DNA of 64,000 nt. Source: Emydura subglobosa (taxonomy: Eukaryota > Chordata > Testudines > Chelidae). Under the pieces are notes generated by a model. The model did not search any database and was not told the DNA's origin. It saw only the letters and a program-made list of their open reading frames with translations. Positions 34,241-46,200 of the stretch are shown piece after piece (position 1 is the stretch's first letter; each line of letters opens with the position of its first letter). The stretch spans positions 33,401,563 through 33,465,562 of the forward strand of contig ML679962.1 in the NCBI GenBank assembly GCA_007922225.1, read 5' to 3'. A program made the position numbers and the translations under genes.

Positions 34241-35760
34241 AAGTTAAACAATGGGTTGTGGCCCAAAGCATTAGCCTTGCCAGCAAAATCCACATCCTCA
34301 TTATGTAAATGAGGGCGAGAGATAATTTCATGTTTCATCTTTGTTTTGATGTCTTAGAGCAGATGGCGAAAACGGAACCTCACCGAAGGTAACTAAGTGA
34401 GATTTTTGCAAGCCATTACTTTCAGTGACTTGTAGTGATTCTTCCCATTAAGGTCCTGACATTCAGTCTGTCCTCACCGTATCAGATTCCATGTGCTGCC
34501 AACTGCCTCTTATCATCAATGAGCAGCTACTAAACTTTAGCCTCAATGAGCTGGCAGTTCCATTTGCAAACAAACAGATTTAAAAAAAAATAAAAAAAAT
34601 GTCAAAGTTCCAGAATTCATGGGAAAGGATGAGCCTTTCCTACTGAATCAAGATGCATCAAAATTGCTTCTCTTAAAAATATATTCTATTCAACCTGCTT
34701 ATTTTTGTTTTCACTAGAGAATAGCCTGTATTATGCTGTGCCTATAAAAGCTACAACTGAAGCAAAATGTCTCTAATCGTCAAATTGTGCAATAACATTT
34801 TTCTATTAGTTTTTACTGTTTTCTTTTTCTCTTGGTTATTCACTCAAACACACACCATTACGTTTGTATGCTATACAGAGGGCTTTCATGAGAACACCAA
34901 GTTTTCCACTTGTAGGCATCAGTCTACATTTTATATTGACACTGTACTCACAGGAAAAAAAAATACAATACTATAAAGTGATTGGTATTGCTTTTAAATA
35001 AGTGGAAAAATCTAATCTAGTTCATATACATAGCAAGATATTTTTGATCTTTTTATTGTACAGAAATATCTGCTCGGGGAGAAATTCTCTTTTCTTTTCT
35101 AAATTAGTTAGCCAGCTGCAATGCAACAATTCCAATTATGAGTCAGCAATATGAATATAAAGTTGATCTGCATGAAAAAGGCCCTGTCAAGTTGATACTT
35201 TACTTGTTTTTAAAAAATACAAAGCCTTACAGTATCTGCAAATTTTGAATTTGATAATAGGTTTAACTTGAATTTTCATTTGTCTACTTGACACAAACTG
35301 GTTTGGAATATGAAATGCTTTACTTCACTTTCTTTAGTGCCACTGCTTAATAATCTCACGATAAATGAAAATGGACAATCTGCAAACCTATATCCCTGAA
35401 ATTAGGATTCTTACTTATTCACATGAAGAATACATTGGCGGTCTTTAAAACACCATAAAACAAAACACTGAAATCATTATGTGGGTAAATTTGAAAATAA
35501 GTGATTGTATTACTTTTCTGTTTATTGGCTTGGAACTAAGACTGATGACTAGGAATCAAAATTCACTGAAACATTCTTACTCAGTCTCAGGGACGTCTCC
35601 TTAGACATGAACCCAGAAATACACATTTCTTCAAGTCTGTAAGGTAAATTCAGTTTCCTACAACTGTGGTCACATTCACACTATTTACAAGGCATAGTAT
35701 AATCAATATCTTACAGGCAGAGAGGACTTGCTGCAGCATATCATAGATGACAAAGTAAAT
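34241..35760. other. Repeat-free AT-rich block, possibly conserved
   Basis: No transposon was recognised. The segment 34250-34560 includes 'cattatgtaaatgagg', an octamer-like word, and mixed-composition sequence suggestive of a non-coding conserved element. Evidence is circumstantial. Confidence 0.3.
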
Positions 35761-35767
35761 CTCCTGG

Positions 35768-35850
35768 GTGTGATTCTTCCATCACACAGAGTAGCTCCCA
35801 CTGACTTTAGTGAGAGTTACTCATGTTTCAATTGAGAATTAGTCAAGCTG
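35768..35850. repeat. Palindromic short repeat, 'gtgattcttc' subfamily
   Basis: 'gtgattcttccatcacacag' followed by 'agtagctcccactgacttta' and 'gtgagagttactc' matches the version with 'agtaactccattgaagtcaa' at its centre. It is decayed. Confidence 0.5.
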
Positions 35851-35901
35851 AAGCATTTCTGCTTTTACCTACAGTATGCAGTAGGTAAAGCATTTTTTTT
35901 T

Positions 35902-35965
35902 TTAGGGAAAAAAATCTAATCTTGATTTTAAATGTTCTAATGGAGTGGTTTGTTCTTCAAATTAG
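35902..35965 (-). repeat. Left arm of an inverted repeat pair
   Basis: This is the reverse complement of 36561-36626 with about seven mismatches and a small indel over 64 bases, including 'ggagtggtttgttcttcaaa' pairing exactly with its partner. See the right arm for the likely CR1 origin of part of it. Confidence 0.85.
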
Positions 35966-36057
35966 TATGGCATACTTACAGGATGGGGGACTCTATCATT
36001 TCATTGATTAAGAGAGTAAGACTCTCTTAAACTGGCATCTCAGAGCCTGTATACTGC

Positions 36058-36125
36058 ACTTTGGACCTGACCCAAACCCCATCCACAGTGGGAGTCCATT
36101 GGCTTTAGTGGGTTTCAGACCAGGC
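36058..36125. repeat. Palindromic short repeat
   Basis: 'ggacctgacccaaaccccat' at the left and 'gtgggtttcagaccaggctc' at the right bracket 'ccattggctttagtggg'. It is the same arrangement as at 4403-4467. Confidence 0.6.
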
Positions 36126-36560
36126 TCCTGGAGTAGAATCCTAAACCATTTTTAAAAGGCTGAAGAAAAGACGTGTAGTATCTCTGTGCATTATAAAGGC
36201 CAATCCTCTGTGGTCTAAAAGAGGGCCCCTTTTGGACCAGGAATAGGCAAGATTTGGGGTATGCACCCATGAACTATAGAGGCCAACTTGGCTGGGCAGC
36301 TCATGCAGCAGGGGGTACGGTTGGAGAATCTCTCCATGTGGATCATCAACTCCTTTCCTCATGCACAGACACTAAGTCAGACAACTGAGGAACTCCCAGA
36401 ATTGTGCTGTTTGTATGCGAGACAGGGACATTTGATGAACGGCCTATAGTTGAGGTTAAGAAGTGCTCAGCATATGAGCATCTTAAATCCACTTCTATAG
36501 AGCGTACCTGTGCAGTTGAGGAATTCTGTAGGGCATGGCTTTGATTTTGTGCATATAGAC

Positions 36561-36747
36561 CTAATTTGAAGAACAAACCACTCCCCCAGAATGTTTAAAA
36601 TCAAGATTGGATTTTTTCCCCCTAAAATATACGCTCTAGTTCAAACAGGAATGAATTCAGGGAAGTTCTATGGCCTGGGTTATGCAGGAGGTCATATTAG
36701 ACTATCATAGTGGTCCCTTTTGGCCTAAATATATGAATCTTCTTTCC
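36561..36747 (+). mobile_element. CR1 3' end, plus strand, including the right arm of the inverted pair
   Basis: From about 36590, 'gtttaaaatcaagattgg', 'gctctagttcaaacaggaat', 'ggaagttctatggcctggg', 'ttatgcaggaggtca' and 'ggtcccttttggcc' form the 3' tail of a turtle-type CR1. Its first 60 bases are the right arm that mirrors 35902-35965. A minus-strand LINE starts immediately after 36747. Confidence 0.85.
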
Positions 36748-39700
36748 CCATTTACACATCCAAGGATAGCATGCAGCCTTTCAGCCACTGCATCACCACT
36801 GGGAGCTCGTATATAGCTGTTTATCCACCCTAATGCTCAAGTCTTTTTCAGGGTCACTACTTCCCAGGATAGAGTCCCACACCCTGTAAGTGTATCTTAC
36901 TCTCTTACTTTATGTTTGGCCATATGTATGTTCTTTGTTTGTGCCCAGCTTACCAAGTGATCCGGATTGCTTTTTCTACAACCTGTCCTCTTGGTTATTT
37001 ACCACTCTGCTAATCTTTGCATCTTCTGTAATAATGTTATGTTTTCTTTAAAGCCTTTGCTAAATAGTGGAAGGCAAAGAACCAGTCCCTGCGAGCACCC
37101 CACTAGAAACACACCTGCTCAATGCGATTCTCTGTTGGCACTTACATTTTTAGACTTATCAGTTAGCCAGTTTTATCTCATTTAATGTGTGCCATTTTGA
37201 TTTTCTGTTGTTCTAGTTTCTTAATAAAAATGTCATGTGGTTCCAAGTCAAATGCCTTCCAAAATTCTTAGCATATTACATTACATCAAATGGTTTTACC
37301 CATTCTCAGCCGAACTTGTAATCTCTTCAAAAACTGATGTCAAGTTAGTTTGATAAGATCTCTTTTCCATAAACCCCTGTTCATTGACATTAATTACATT
37401 AACCTCCTTTAATTCTTTATTAATAGAGCCCTGTATTAGCCATTTCCCTATTTAACCTGGAATCAAAGTCAAGCTGAGAGGTCTATTTCCTGGCCATCCT
37501 CTTTACCCTTTTTAAATATTGGTTCAAAATAATAAGATTATGAATGATGTTGAGAAAGTGACTCGGAAAGTGTTATTTACCCCTTCACATAACGCAAGAA
37601 CTATGGATCACCTGATGAAATTAATGGGCATCAAGTTTAAAAAATAAAAAGGGAAGTACTACTTCATACAAATGCACAGTCCACCTGTGGAACTCATTGC
37701 CAGGCGATTTTGTGAAGACCAAAACTATAAATGGATTCAAAACAAGAATCAGGTAAGTTCATAGAAGATGGGCCCATCAGTGCTTATTAGCCAACATGGT
37801 CAGGGATGCAACCCTATTCTCTGGATGTTCCTAAACCTCTGACTAGACATCAGGTGATGGATCACGCAAAATTGCCGTTCTGTGCATTCTCTCTGAAGCA
37901 TCTGGCACAGACCACTTTCAGAAGACAGGATACTGAGATAGATGGACCATTGGTCTGACCCAGCATCTCTGTTTTTATGACTACGTTATCTAGCTTTTTC
38001 TCATTTGCAGAACAGAAATATTTATTGAACTCTTCTGGCTATTTTACATTATTGACAGTTCTACCATTTCCATCAAGTAATAGATCAATACCACTGTTTA
38101 GATTATTTTTCTTACTAATAAAAAAGTTTTGAAATAGATTCTGTTAGTTTTAAATTGTCCTTATGTCTTGCTGGTTTTTATTGTGTCCTTTTGCTTCCCT
38201 TATCAATGTTCTACAATTTCTACCTTCTAATTTATACTCATTGCTATCAACTTTTTTCCCATCAGTTATATATTTTTGTTGTATTTTATCATTGCTTTAA
38301 CTTCCCCTCTAAACTAGGTTGTTACTGTTTTGTTTTTGTTGTTGTTGTTTTAAGTACTATAACTATTTCTTGTGGTTGGGGCATCAACTAAAATGTTCTT
38401 AACCATTCCCAGTTATTCACATTTTTCTGATTAAAGAGTCTTTTTTCCCCAACTGATTTGGGTCATGTATTTTATTTATTTTTAAATTGGCTTTTTAAGA
38501 TCCCCAGCTATAGATGTTTCTGATTGGAACTTTATTTTGTTTGCACATAACAAATCACTAATCCACTAATCAACTTTTACTTAAGAACTTTTAGTTCTTT
38601 GATCAGTTCCTCTTTATCTGTCAAGATGAGGTCTAATAAAGAATTCCCCCATGTCAGATGCAATACTTTTTGAGTTAGGAAATTGCCATCTATAATTTTT
38701 AGATATTCCAAGGAATTTTGGTACTAGCAGCATGAGACTTCCAGCATGTCACTCAGATTGAAGTCCCCCACGATGAGAGTTCTTCTCCCCCTCTATCCAT
38801 GATTGATTGGTTTCTTAAGCACCTATCTATCTGTTTCCTACTGTTATTTGTGGTGTCTGTTACAGACACCAATTAGTACTCCATCTTGTGCTTTATCCAT
38901 TAGAACACTGATCCACAAGAATTCAAACTAATTTGCATCAGAGTTGCCAGTGTCTCGGTAACAGATAATGCCATTTTGACAGAGTGTCACTTTCCCTCTC
39001 CTTTTGCCCACTCAATCCATCCTAAATAAATCATCACCAATGATTTCAACATTCCAGTAACGTCAATCATCCCACCAGCTATCAGTAATATCAATTAGTT
39101 TCAATATATGCTCCTAAATAAGAGAAATTGCTTAGTTATTACCCAGGATCCTAGAACTGGTCTATAGGCAATTAAAGAATTACTTCTCCCCCCCCTCATG
39201 TCCTTGGTACCTTGATTCACTTTGTGCTTGACATTTTCATTTGGTGCTAAATGAATGCTCATTTCTCCCCCCACTTTTCACACACCCTTTTTGTTGTTCA
39301 TTTAAGGCCCTCTTGACTAGCCTAGCCACCTGCCCTCTAAAAGATTGGTTCCCCTTCTGAGCTGGAAACCATCCAAACTATATTCAACATCTCTTCCCAT
39401 AAAAGTTTTCCACAAAACCAAAACCCCTCTACCTCACCCCACTTACCTAGACAGCAGTTCACTTCCTGAATCTTCCATCTTCCTTTCCTTGTGGAACAAG
39501 AATGATGTCCCAAGAAAATCACTTGGACATTTCTCTCCTTCAGCCCCCTTATGAGTTCTCTGAAGTTGTCTGCAATCTGGAGGTATCACATGAAGTGTTG
39601 TCATTACGGCCAACACAAACCAATATCACTGGAGCCTGGCCTGTCAACTTCCGAATCTTATCCAATCTTGCATTAACAGCTCACGTCTTGCCCCGTTGTC

Positions 39701-39860
39701 CACCTGTCACTTGCAGAATGGTTTTCCTATTCTTGTTAGCATAAAGTCTCCGAAAAGGATCATGTGTCTTTTTTGGATGACTGGAGATCTCTTTGTGGGC
39801 AGTCCTCCTTTGAAAATCTGCCTTTATGTCTACGTAACTTTGCTATGTTCAATATTTAAT
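36748..39860 (-). mobile_element. CR1 LINE, minus strand, ORF1 esterase to ORF2 RT
   Basis: This is the longest LINE in the window. On the minus strand, from 39760 to 39345, decayed frames give APVILVCVGRND and then NVQVIFLGHHSC and CCLGKWGEVEGFWF. They match the SGNH-type esterase domain described in CR1 ORF1 ('VVVHIGTNDI', 'SGLLPV'). Around 38770-38620 comes LIVGDFNLSD, then LEYLKIIDGNFL and LLDLILTDKEEL, the GDFN block and following part of the endonuclease domain of ORF2. The RT region follows toward lower coordinates ('caagtcaaatgccttcc' at 37240, 'ccataaacccctgttc' at 37367). Numerous stops make it inactive. An opposite-strand CR1 tail sits at 37530-37981. Confidence 0.93.
37530..37981 (+). 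mobile_element. CR1 3' tail nested in the minus-strand LINE
   Basis: 'gagaaagtgactcggaaagt', 'gttatttaccccttcac', 'gtccacctgtggaactcatt', 'gggatgcaaccctattctct', 'tctgaagcatctggcac' and 'gatagatggaccattggtct' followed by 'gacccagcatct' make up the turtle-type CR1 3' region in the plus orientation. It interrupts minus-strand RT sequence. By comparison with 31740-32060, about 290 bases of the host LINE are absent here. Confidence 0.9.
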
Positions 39861-41300
39861 TTTTAGTCTGGCCATTAAGAAGTTTTTATCCCCAGGTGCA
39901 ATATTTTTGTGTATATCTAAATCTCACAGTAAATCACTTAGATTTAAAAAACCCCATGAACGTTCTTGGGAATTATCCTGAATGACTGTTCTGCATATGA
40001 CCACTTTTGGTGAAAAGTAGTAAAATCATTTTTCCATCAATAGCATCTGATCTCTAGAAGGCAGGAGCCGTTTGCAGTAGCAATATAAAGATAGGTACCC
40101 TTCTGTTTAAAAAGCTAGAGTAGTGAACAACCAGTGTATCTACAAGAGTAAGGAAGCCCGGTTGAAATATTTATCACTTTTCAAAGTCTCTGATGCAATG
40201 AAATAGTGCATAGTTTGAAGTTAAGATTGTCTCCTACATTTTAGTTATTTTGTGAGTGGTTATATATGGGGAAGTTAATAATGTTTAAGCAGAAGAATGT
40301 ATGTGCATTTCCCTAGTTTCTTTTTTGTTGCTGTTGTAAATGGAGCCTTTGCTGTAAAATTTAAGCTAACATTTGTGGGATTTTTACCCGTTTAAGTAAT
40401 TGATAGAGAACTCTACCCAGAAAACCAGCTTAATAGATATTCTTTTGCCTGAGAATATGGACTAATGCTGTAGTTGTAGGAGACAGAACTCCCCCTAAGT
40501 CCTGCTTTACAAGTGTTTGGGGTGATCTTGTTTTGCTGAACAAGTCACATCAGCTGTGTCTACAATACACACAACAGGGTAACCGTGTGTAGTAAAGAAG
40601 TAACTACAGGCCAGTGCAACGCACACTGCATCTGCACTGAAGTGGGTAGCTACACTGGTCAAGGAAAGATTCTGGCAGAGGGGAGGGCTCCAGCAGGACA
40701 CCACGCTGCTAAGAATGGCAGCGTAAGCAAGGAGGCACAGTTCAGGCAAGTAGAAATCCACATAGGGATGTAACCCACACCCTTATGGGTTGTCTTTACT
40801 CTCTGTTCCTCACTGCTGCACTGCTATTATACCTGTGCTGGAGGACTAGATGTGTCTGTACCCTACATGCCGCCGAAGAAAGGGTGCCTGGTAGATACAC
40901 CATAAATATGTTTTACTGAGTTAAGCAAACTGATGTAGTTTAGTCAAACCAGTAATCACAACTGGTATGTAGTCTGTAAGAAAAAGAAATGTGTCTCAAT
41001 GTTAAAGCGTGAGCTATCCAATCATTACTAAGGGAGAAAGCATCCTGAGAGGGGTTTTTTTTCTTTAAATTGCATCAGAAATTATATGCCATAAAGCCAA
41101 TTCACAGTACTATAAAACAATGGTGTGGATTATATCTGGACACAGTCCTAGCATTTTAGTGTAAGTATAACTCTGTAATATATATGTGAGCAAACCTAAG
41201 AGGATTTAGAAAAAAGCAAGATAAGGACGTGAATATATCAGAGTTCACACAGCTGATGCAGTGGAGATGGGGAAAAAAATCTCCATTCTAATAAGTAGAT
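39861..41300. other. Unique sequence, possible MITE remnant
   Basis: The part 40550-40870 has 'gtgtctacaatacac' and 'agatgtgtctgtaccc' near its ends, weakly like the 'gtctacactgc' MITEs elsewhere in the window. I do not annotate it separately. The rest shows nothing. Confidence 0.3.
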
Positions 41301-41304
41301 CTAA

Positions 41305-41398
41305 GACATGATCCTGTGAGGTGCTAAGTTCCCTCCACTGCCACTAAAAGAAATCAGAAATGAAGACACTCAGAACCTCGCAGGAAGATCCCAAAACC
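41305..41398. repeat. Palindromic short repeat, 'gatcctg.gaggtgct' subfamily
   Basis: 'gatcctgtgaggtgctaagt' and 'cactcagaacctcgcaggaa' are complementary in most positions around 'gccactaaaagaaatcag', the decayed form of the common centre. Confidence 0.65.
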
Positions 41399-41547
41399 TA
41401 CTTCAAATTCAGCTTCATATAAAGTAGGCATTTAACGGCAGTATATCCAGACCCACGGCAGACACAGTTCCATTGCAGTAACTCGGTCTATTACAGCTGA
41501 TTTCAAACAACAATTAAAATATATGAACAAAAGACATTAAGACACCG

Positions 41548-41692
41548 TTCATCAAGCTGAGGTTTCTTTTTGAGGGGGTTTTCACTTGAAGGGGTCAATC
41601 TGCAGAAGCAGTGGGTTCGAATGTACTCTAGAATGTAATGCCCTTGGACAGTGGAGATCTTAGAATGTTTTCAAGAGGTCTTATATTTTGAA
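41548..41692 (+). repeat. Left arm of a long-range inverted repeat
   Basis: The arm pairs with 43158-43286 in reverse complement. It contains 'agcagtgggttcgaatgtac' identical to the partner strand, then 'ttggacagtg' and 'aggtcttatattttgaa'. Overall similarity is near four positions in five, with one 16-base gap. The family is not recognised. 'gggttcgaatg' is B-box-like but no A box is seen. Confidence 0.85.
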
Positions 41693-41997
41693 AAAGAAAC
41701 TTCTGAAATTTGAAAAGTATTGTTCCTTCTCCAGAATCTTACCCAAAATATAGCTTAGATGGTATTGTTTAAAGCATGATATAAGCCCAAACAAAGGACT
41801 ACGCTAAACTGGAGTTAAGGTTCAGAGTACATGTTAGGAACCTAAGGATAAGTTGAGTTACATGGATTTTATTATCCCCTAAACAAGCACTACAGGATGA
41901 GGAAATTCAGAGCTGAGAATAAATTTAGCATGTCTGCATTTCTTCTAAGGTATAGAAAAGCACAGTTAAAGCAAAACCATGCTCTGAAATCTCTCTA

Positions 41998-42152
41998 CCT
42001 TCTGTTTGCCAGAAGCTGGGAATGGGCGACAGGGGAATGATTACCTGGTCAGTTCATTCCCTCTGAAGCACCTGGCACTGACCACTGTTGGAAGAGAGGA
42101 CACTGGGCTAGATGGACCATTAGGCTGACCCAGTATGGCCATTCTTATGTTC
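41998..42152 (+). mobile_element. CR1 3' tail, plus strand
   Basis: 'ctgtttgccagaagctggga', 'tgggcgacaggggaatgatt', 'ttcattccctctgaagcacc', 'tgggctagatggaccattag' and 'gctgacccagtatggccatt' are consecutive blocks of the turtle-type CR1 tail. This is the best-preserved copy of that tail here. Confidence 0.95.
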
Positions 42153-42999
42153 AACCAATACAGTTAAACTCTGTCCTGTAGACACCATATAAAAAAACAA
42201 CAACATTACGATTAAGGTATTTTAGTGTTAGTGATCCTAGACAAGATTGAACTGATTTTAAAGATGTGCTCTTTCAACCCCTGATACCCACTCATTTATT
42301 TAGAAGTTGTTTTGTTTATTAGAAAACTTACATTTAATTTGTCATTTTAAATGCGTGTGAGACACTAAGGTAAAACAATCCTGCAATGAGCTCTGCCTGG
42401 GTAAAGGGATTCATCAACGAGCAGTGAGCTCAGGGTCTTAGGAAGACGCTACGGTGCAGGTTAGCAATAAAGCATATAAGCACTGGTTGCTGAAAAGAAT
42501 CCTATGGTATCAGAATTAGGGCATGCCAAATACAGCACTGCCTTGGAGGTGAGGGGAATTAAAACCATGTTACATTGGTTCAGCTATAACTTGACGTGCA
42601 CATAAGTCAGCATTGCTAACAAATTCATACAGCTCCATCCTTGCTACCCTTCCTGCATACTGATTGATATCTCAACTATTTACAGGTAAAGTACAGCAAG
42701 AATTTAAAAAAGACAAATGGTACAAGATTTGAAGGCAGAGTTAAAGCAGATTCCAGAGATGCCATTTTTAATCCAATTAGTTTTAAATAACTATGGCCCT
42801 GATTCAACAGATACTGTCTCGCTGCTAATGCCTTCCGAGACAGGAAGAGCACCATATAGAAGGCTGCCCCATGTGGAGGGACTGTTACAGAAGTCCACAT
42901 TAAAAATGAACAAATAAATAAATAAAAACAGCTCCACTAAACACACAGAGTTGGTGACTTTTCCCCCAAGTCCTTGAAAACATTCCCTCTTCACAAGTA
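42153..42999. other. Unique AT-rich sequence
   Basis: No supported feature was seen. Overlapping opposite-strand frames at 42676-42994 carry no motif. Confidence 0.4.
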
Positions 43000-43157
43000 T
43001 AACTCATAGGCTTCAAGGTCAGAAGGGACCATCCTGATCACCTAGTCTGACCTCCTTCACCACGCAGGCCACAGAACCTCATCCACCCACTCCTGTAATA
43101 GACCCCTGACCTCTGGCTGAGTTACCGAGCTCCTCAAATCATGGTTTAAAGACTTGG
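43000..43157 (-). mobile_element. CR1 3' end, minus strand
   Basis: 'caaggtcagaagggaccatc' followed by 'ctgatcacctagtctgacct' and 'caggccacagaacctcatcc' is the reversed 3' tail of a turtle-type CR1. It abuts the inner edge of the inverted arm at 43158. Confidence 0.92.
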
Positions 43158-43286
43158 TTCAAAATATAAGACCTTTTGGAAAGGTTCTAAGGTCTTCACT
43201 GTCCAATGGCATCATGTTGTCAAGTACATTCGAACCCACTGCTCCAAGCCAAAACCCCCCTGGAAAAGAAACAGCTGCTTGATGAA
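43158..43286 (-). repeat. Right arm of a long-range inverted repeat
   Basis: This is the reverse complement of 41548-41692. It pairs perfectly over a 21-base stretch and a 17-base stretch. The arms are about 1.5 kb apart and similarity stops sharply outside both outer edges. Confidence 0.85.
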
Positions 43287-43289
43287 TGA

Positions 43290-46200
43290 TGAGCACGAGC
43301 AAGTGGAGGCGTGGCTCTGCTCTGCCCACTCAATGCATTCGTCAATGCAGCGGAGCTACCACTGCAGTTATGTTCCACCCATTCCACTGTTCTGATACCA
43401 TTTGTCCTGTCTAGTCCTTGGCTAGCAAAAATTCTTGAAAACTGGCTTTTTACCAAAAAAAACAAACCACACCCCAATACAATGTTAGTCACAAACAGCA
43501 TGATGCAGCCGGTACATTATAAATTGTGCTCAGACTTAAACAAAAAGTTTCATATGGAACTCTCGATGCAAAATATCCCACAAGTAATTATGATTGGAGG
43601 TCATCAGACACCCATTTAATTTGAGAAGAGACATGTTTGTCACTCAGACACTACGGAGACAATATGCACTCCCAGATAGTTCTGTTTAGCACAGCTCAGA
43701 AGATCTCTCTTAAAAAAAATTCATATATAAATGCTTGCAGCACATTATTTTATTAAGCATGTGCCATGTTTTAAATAAGATGCCTTATTTAATGCTAATA
43801 GCTATTAATCAGAGCTTTCTTCCATGTAATTTACAAGCACATTTAATTTCTTAATTTAAAGTTTGATACTACATGATCTTAAAGATTCAGAACCAGTGTT
43901 CATCCTGGCATAAAATAGTCATCGTCTGTTGACAACATTAACAGCAAATTATTATTCAGGGCTTCATTGGATTACTACTTAAATTTGAAAATATGCTGTC
44001 TAACAAAAAGAGGCAGTTCCCCTTGTAGCCTGGGGAAGTATCAGGTAGGTAAAAAAATAGGTTTGCTAATCCTAGCAAAAAAGAAAACCAGAGTCAGTGC
44101 AAGTATATGATTGCCTAAAGATTGGTTTAGCATTTCATAAACGGGTTTGGGACAATAAGGAAGTGACATGGGTGCTGCAGGCGGCGGGAAGCTTCTTCCA
44201 GATAAAGAGCAGCACATTCCAGCCAGATGAAGATGACTTTTAAATATTTGCCTGTGTGTTAGCAAATGAAATAAAAAGTTATAAAATCCAGCTGGCATGA
44301 CACCATCCTCTCCCTGCGGTTCTTTGGAAAGATTAACTCCAAGCTACACGCATGACCGCACACACTTAAAGCAAAAGGTAGATCTGTTCTGGAAAAACAA
44401 TCAAGGTTTATTTCCTACAAAAACACAAACTAGCAGAGGCAACACAGAGCTTAACTTCCTAACCTGAAAGGGTACAAGAACACAGATTAAAAGAGCTATG
44501 GTGAAGTCAAGAATTGGTCACCCCTATTTCTCTAGTAGTGCACTAAGGTAACCAGAAATAACAGAGATGCAAGGAATTATTTAAGGACATTGAAACAAAG
44601 AACTAAAATAAATGGAAGGGGCCAAGCCTGAAAATGTAAGGCAGAGCTTGACAAATCACAGGTGAAAATGTATTTGGTACCATATTATATCCAACAAGGC
44701 TATTGTTAAGGTCGCTTTAACATTCCCATTACACACCTGATTTTTAGTATTTCAGCTTGCATCTGGTGGAATGCCAATGTTTAAGGCCATCAACCCACTG
44801 AAATGCACCTATGGAAAATGCATATGTTTGTACACAAGGCATTGCATGCCAGTTTTGCACGCACCGTTTGGCAAAAGTAATAAAGTATTCGAATGCATAG
44901 TCAAATATCTACTTCTCTAGATGTGGGTCTTATACATTTTCAATATTGTGTGTGTTATCATAAATGCATTCCTAGTCTGCAAGTTAGTCCCATAAAGAGA
45001 AAATAGATTAGAGATTTAGAGAAAGTAAATTTCTCTGACGCATCAGAGACGCTTATCTCACAATTCCAGCTAAAAATCATTTCCTCTTCCAAGATTAATA
45101 CTTGGGGCTAAATTCTAGCATTAGAGAGATCTGGAAGTGGCTCTCCCAGTTGTCTGGATAGCCACACAGGAGCAGGGCAGGAGAAATCAGCCTGAAAAAT
45201 TGTCTGCCTGCAATTCAGGTCTCTGCTGTGAAAAAATTATCTAGATCCATAAAACTGAGACACATGGTACATGTTCAACCAACCAACCTAGAAAACGAAT
45301 CAAGGCTAGATTTAAGATTTATTCATCCTGCAGATCTGTGCCACTTTAGTTGTAGCTTCTGGACTGAATTTATAAGAAGTTGAATTTATACATTTAGGGT
45401 CTATATTGACACTCACAAATTTCATGGGCGTAATTCACTACCAGTGTAATTTCACTGATGGTAACAATGGTGGAGACTGGAACACACACACGCAGAGCTC
45501 AGGTATTTTTTAAACACTGAGCAGAGTTAGTCAAGACAGTAGTGAAACACCTGAGTTCTGTCTTCAATACTCTTTCATCACCATTACTATCAACAGCTTT
45601 GGAGTTTACTAATATCAACAAGGGGCTGATCCTGGAAGGTGCAGAGGACCTCCTGTTAGGTACCAAGAGTCCTCCACTTCCACTGACCTGATTATGAATT
45701 GAATGCACTCAGGACCACGCAGGGAGTTTACTGGGTTTACAGTACTAACATCTGAACGATATTTACTCTTGTGCTGGAAGACCAGAGTCACAACAGATAT
45801 TCTGAAACACTTGTCTATGATGGATTATCCCAGACAATGTTTTCCTAAAATATCATGCAAAGGTTAGAGATCATATAACTCCTGTCTTGGGCCCCTTGTC
45901 AAGAACTCTTTATTTTCATCAAGAGGTTAGTTTCTCAATAAACAAAACAAAAAGGAACAGAGGCTATAGCATCTTGTGGTCTATCAGAACTAGGTCTTCT
46001 TTGCACATTCTTCCTAGCATATTGTGGATAGTGACAGAAACAAATGATAAATAATGGAAGTATACCATGTATAGAAAGTGATATAATAGGCAGGAAAATA
46101 TTAGTGTAGCATTCCAGCTCCAAATTTGCTGTTGAGACATGCAATGCGGTTGTCATTGCTGTGTCTAGCATGGCACAGACTACGTAGCATAACAGAATTG

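Noticed and set aside
40550..40870. Possible fourth 'gtctacactgc' MITE
   Set aside because: Ends are too diverged to pair convincingly; only short words match.
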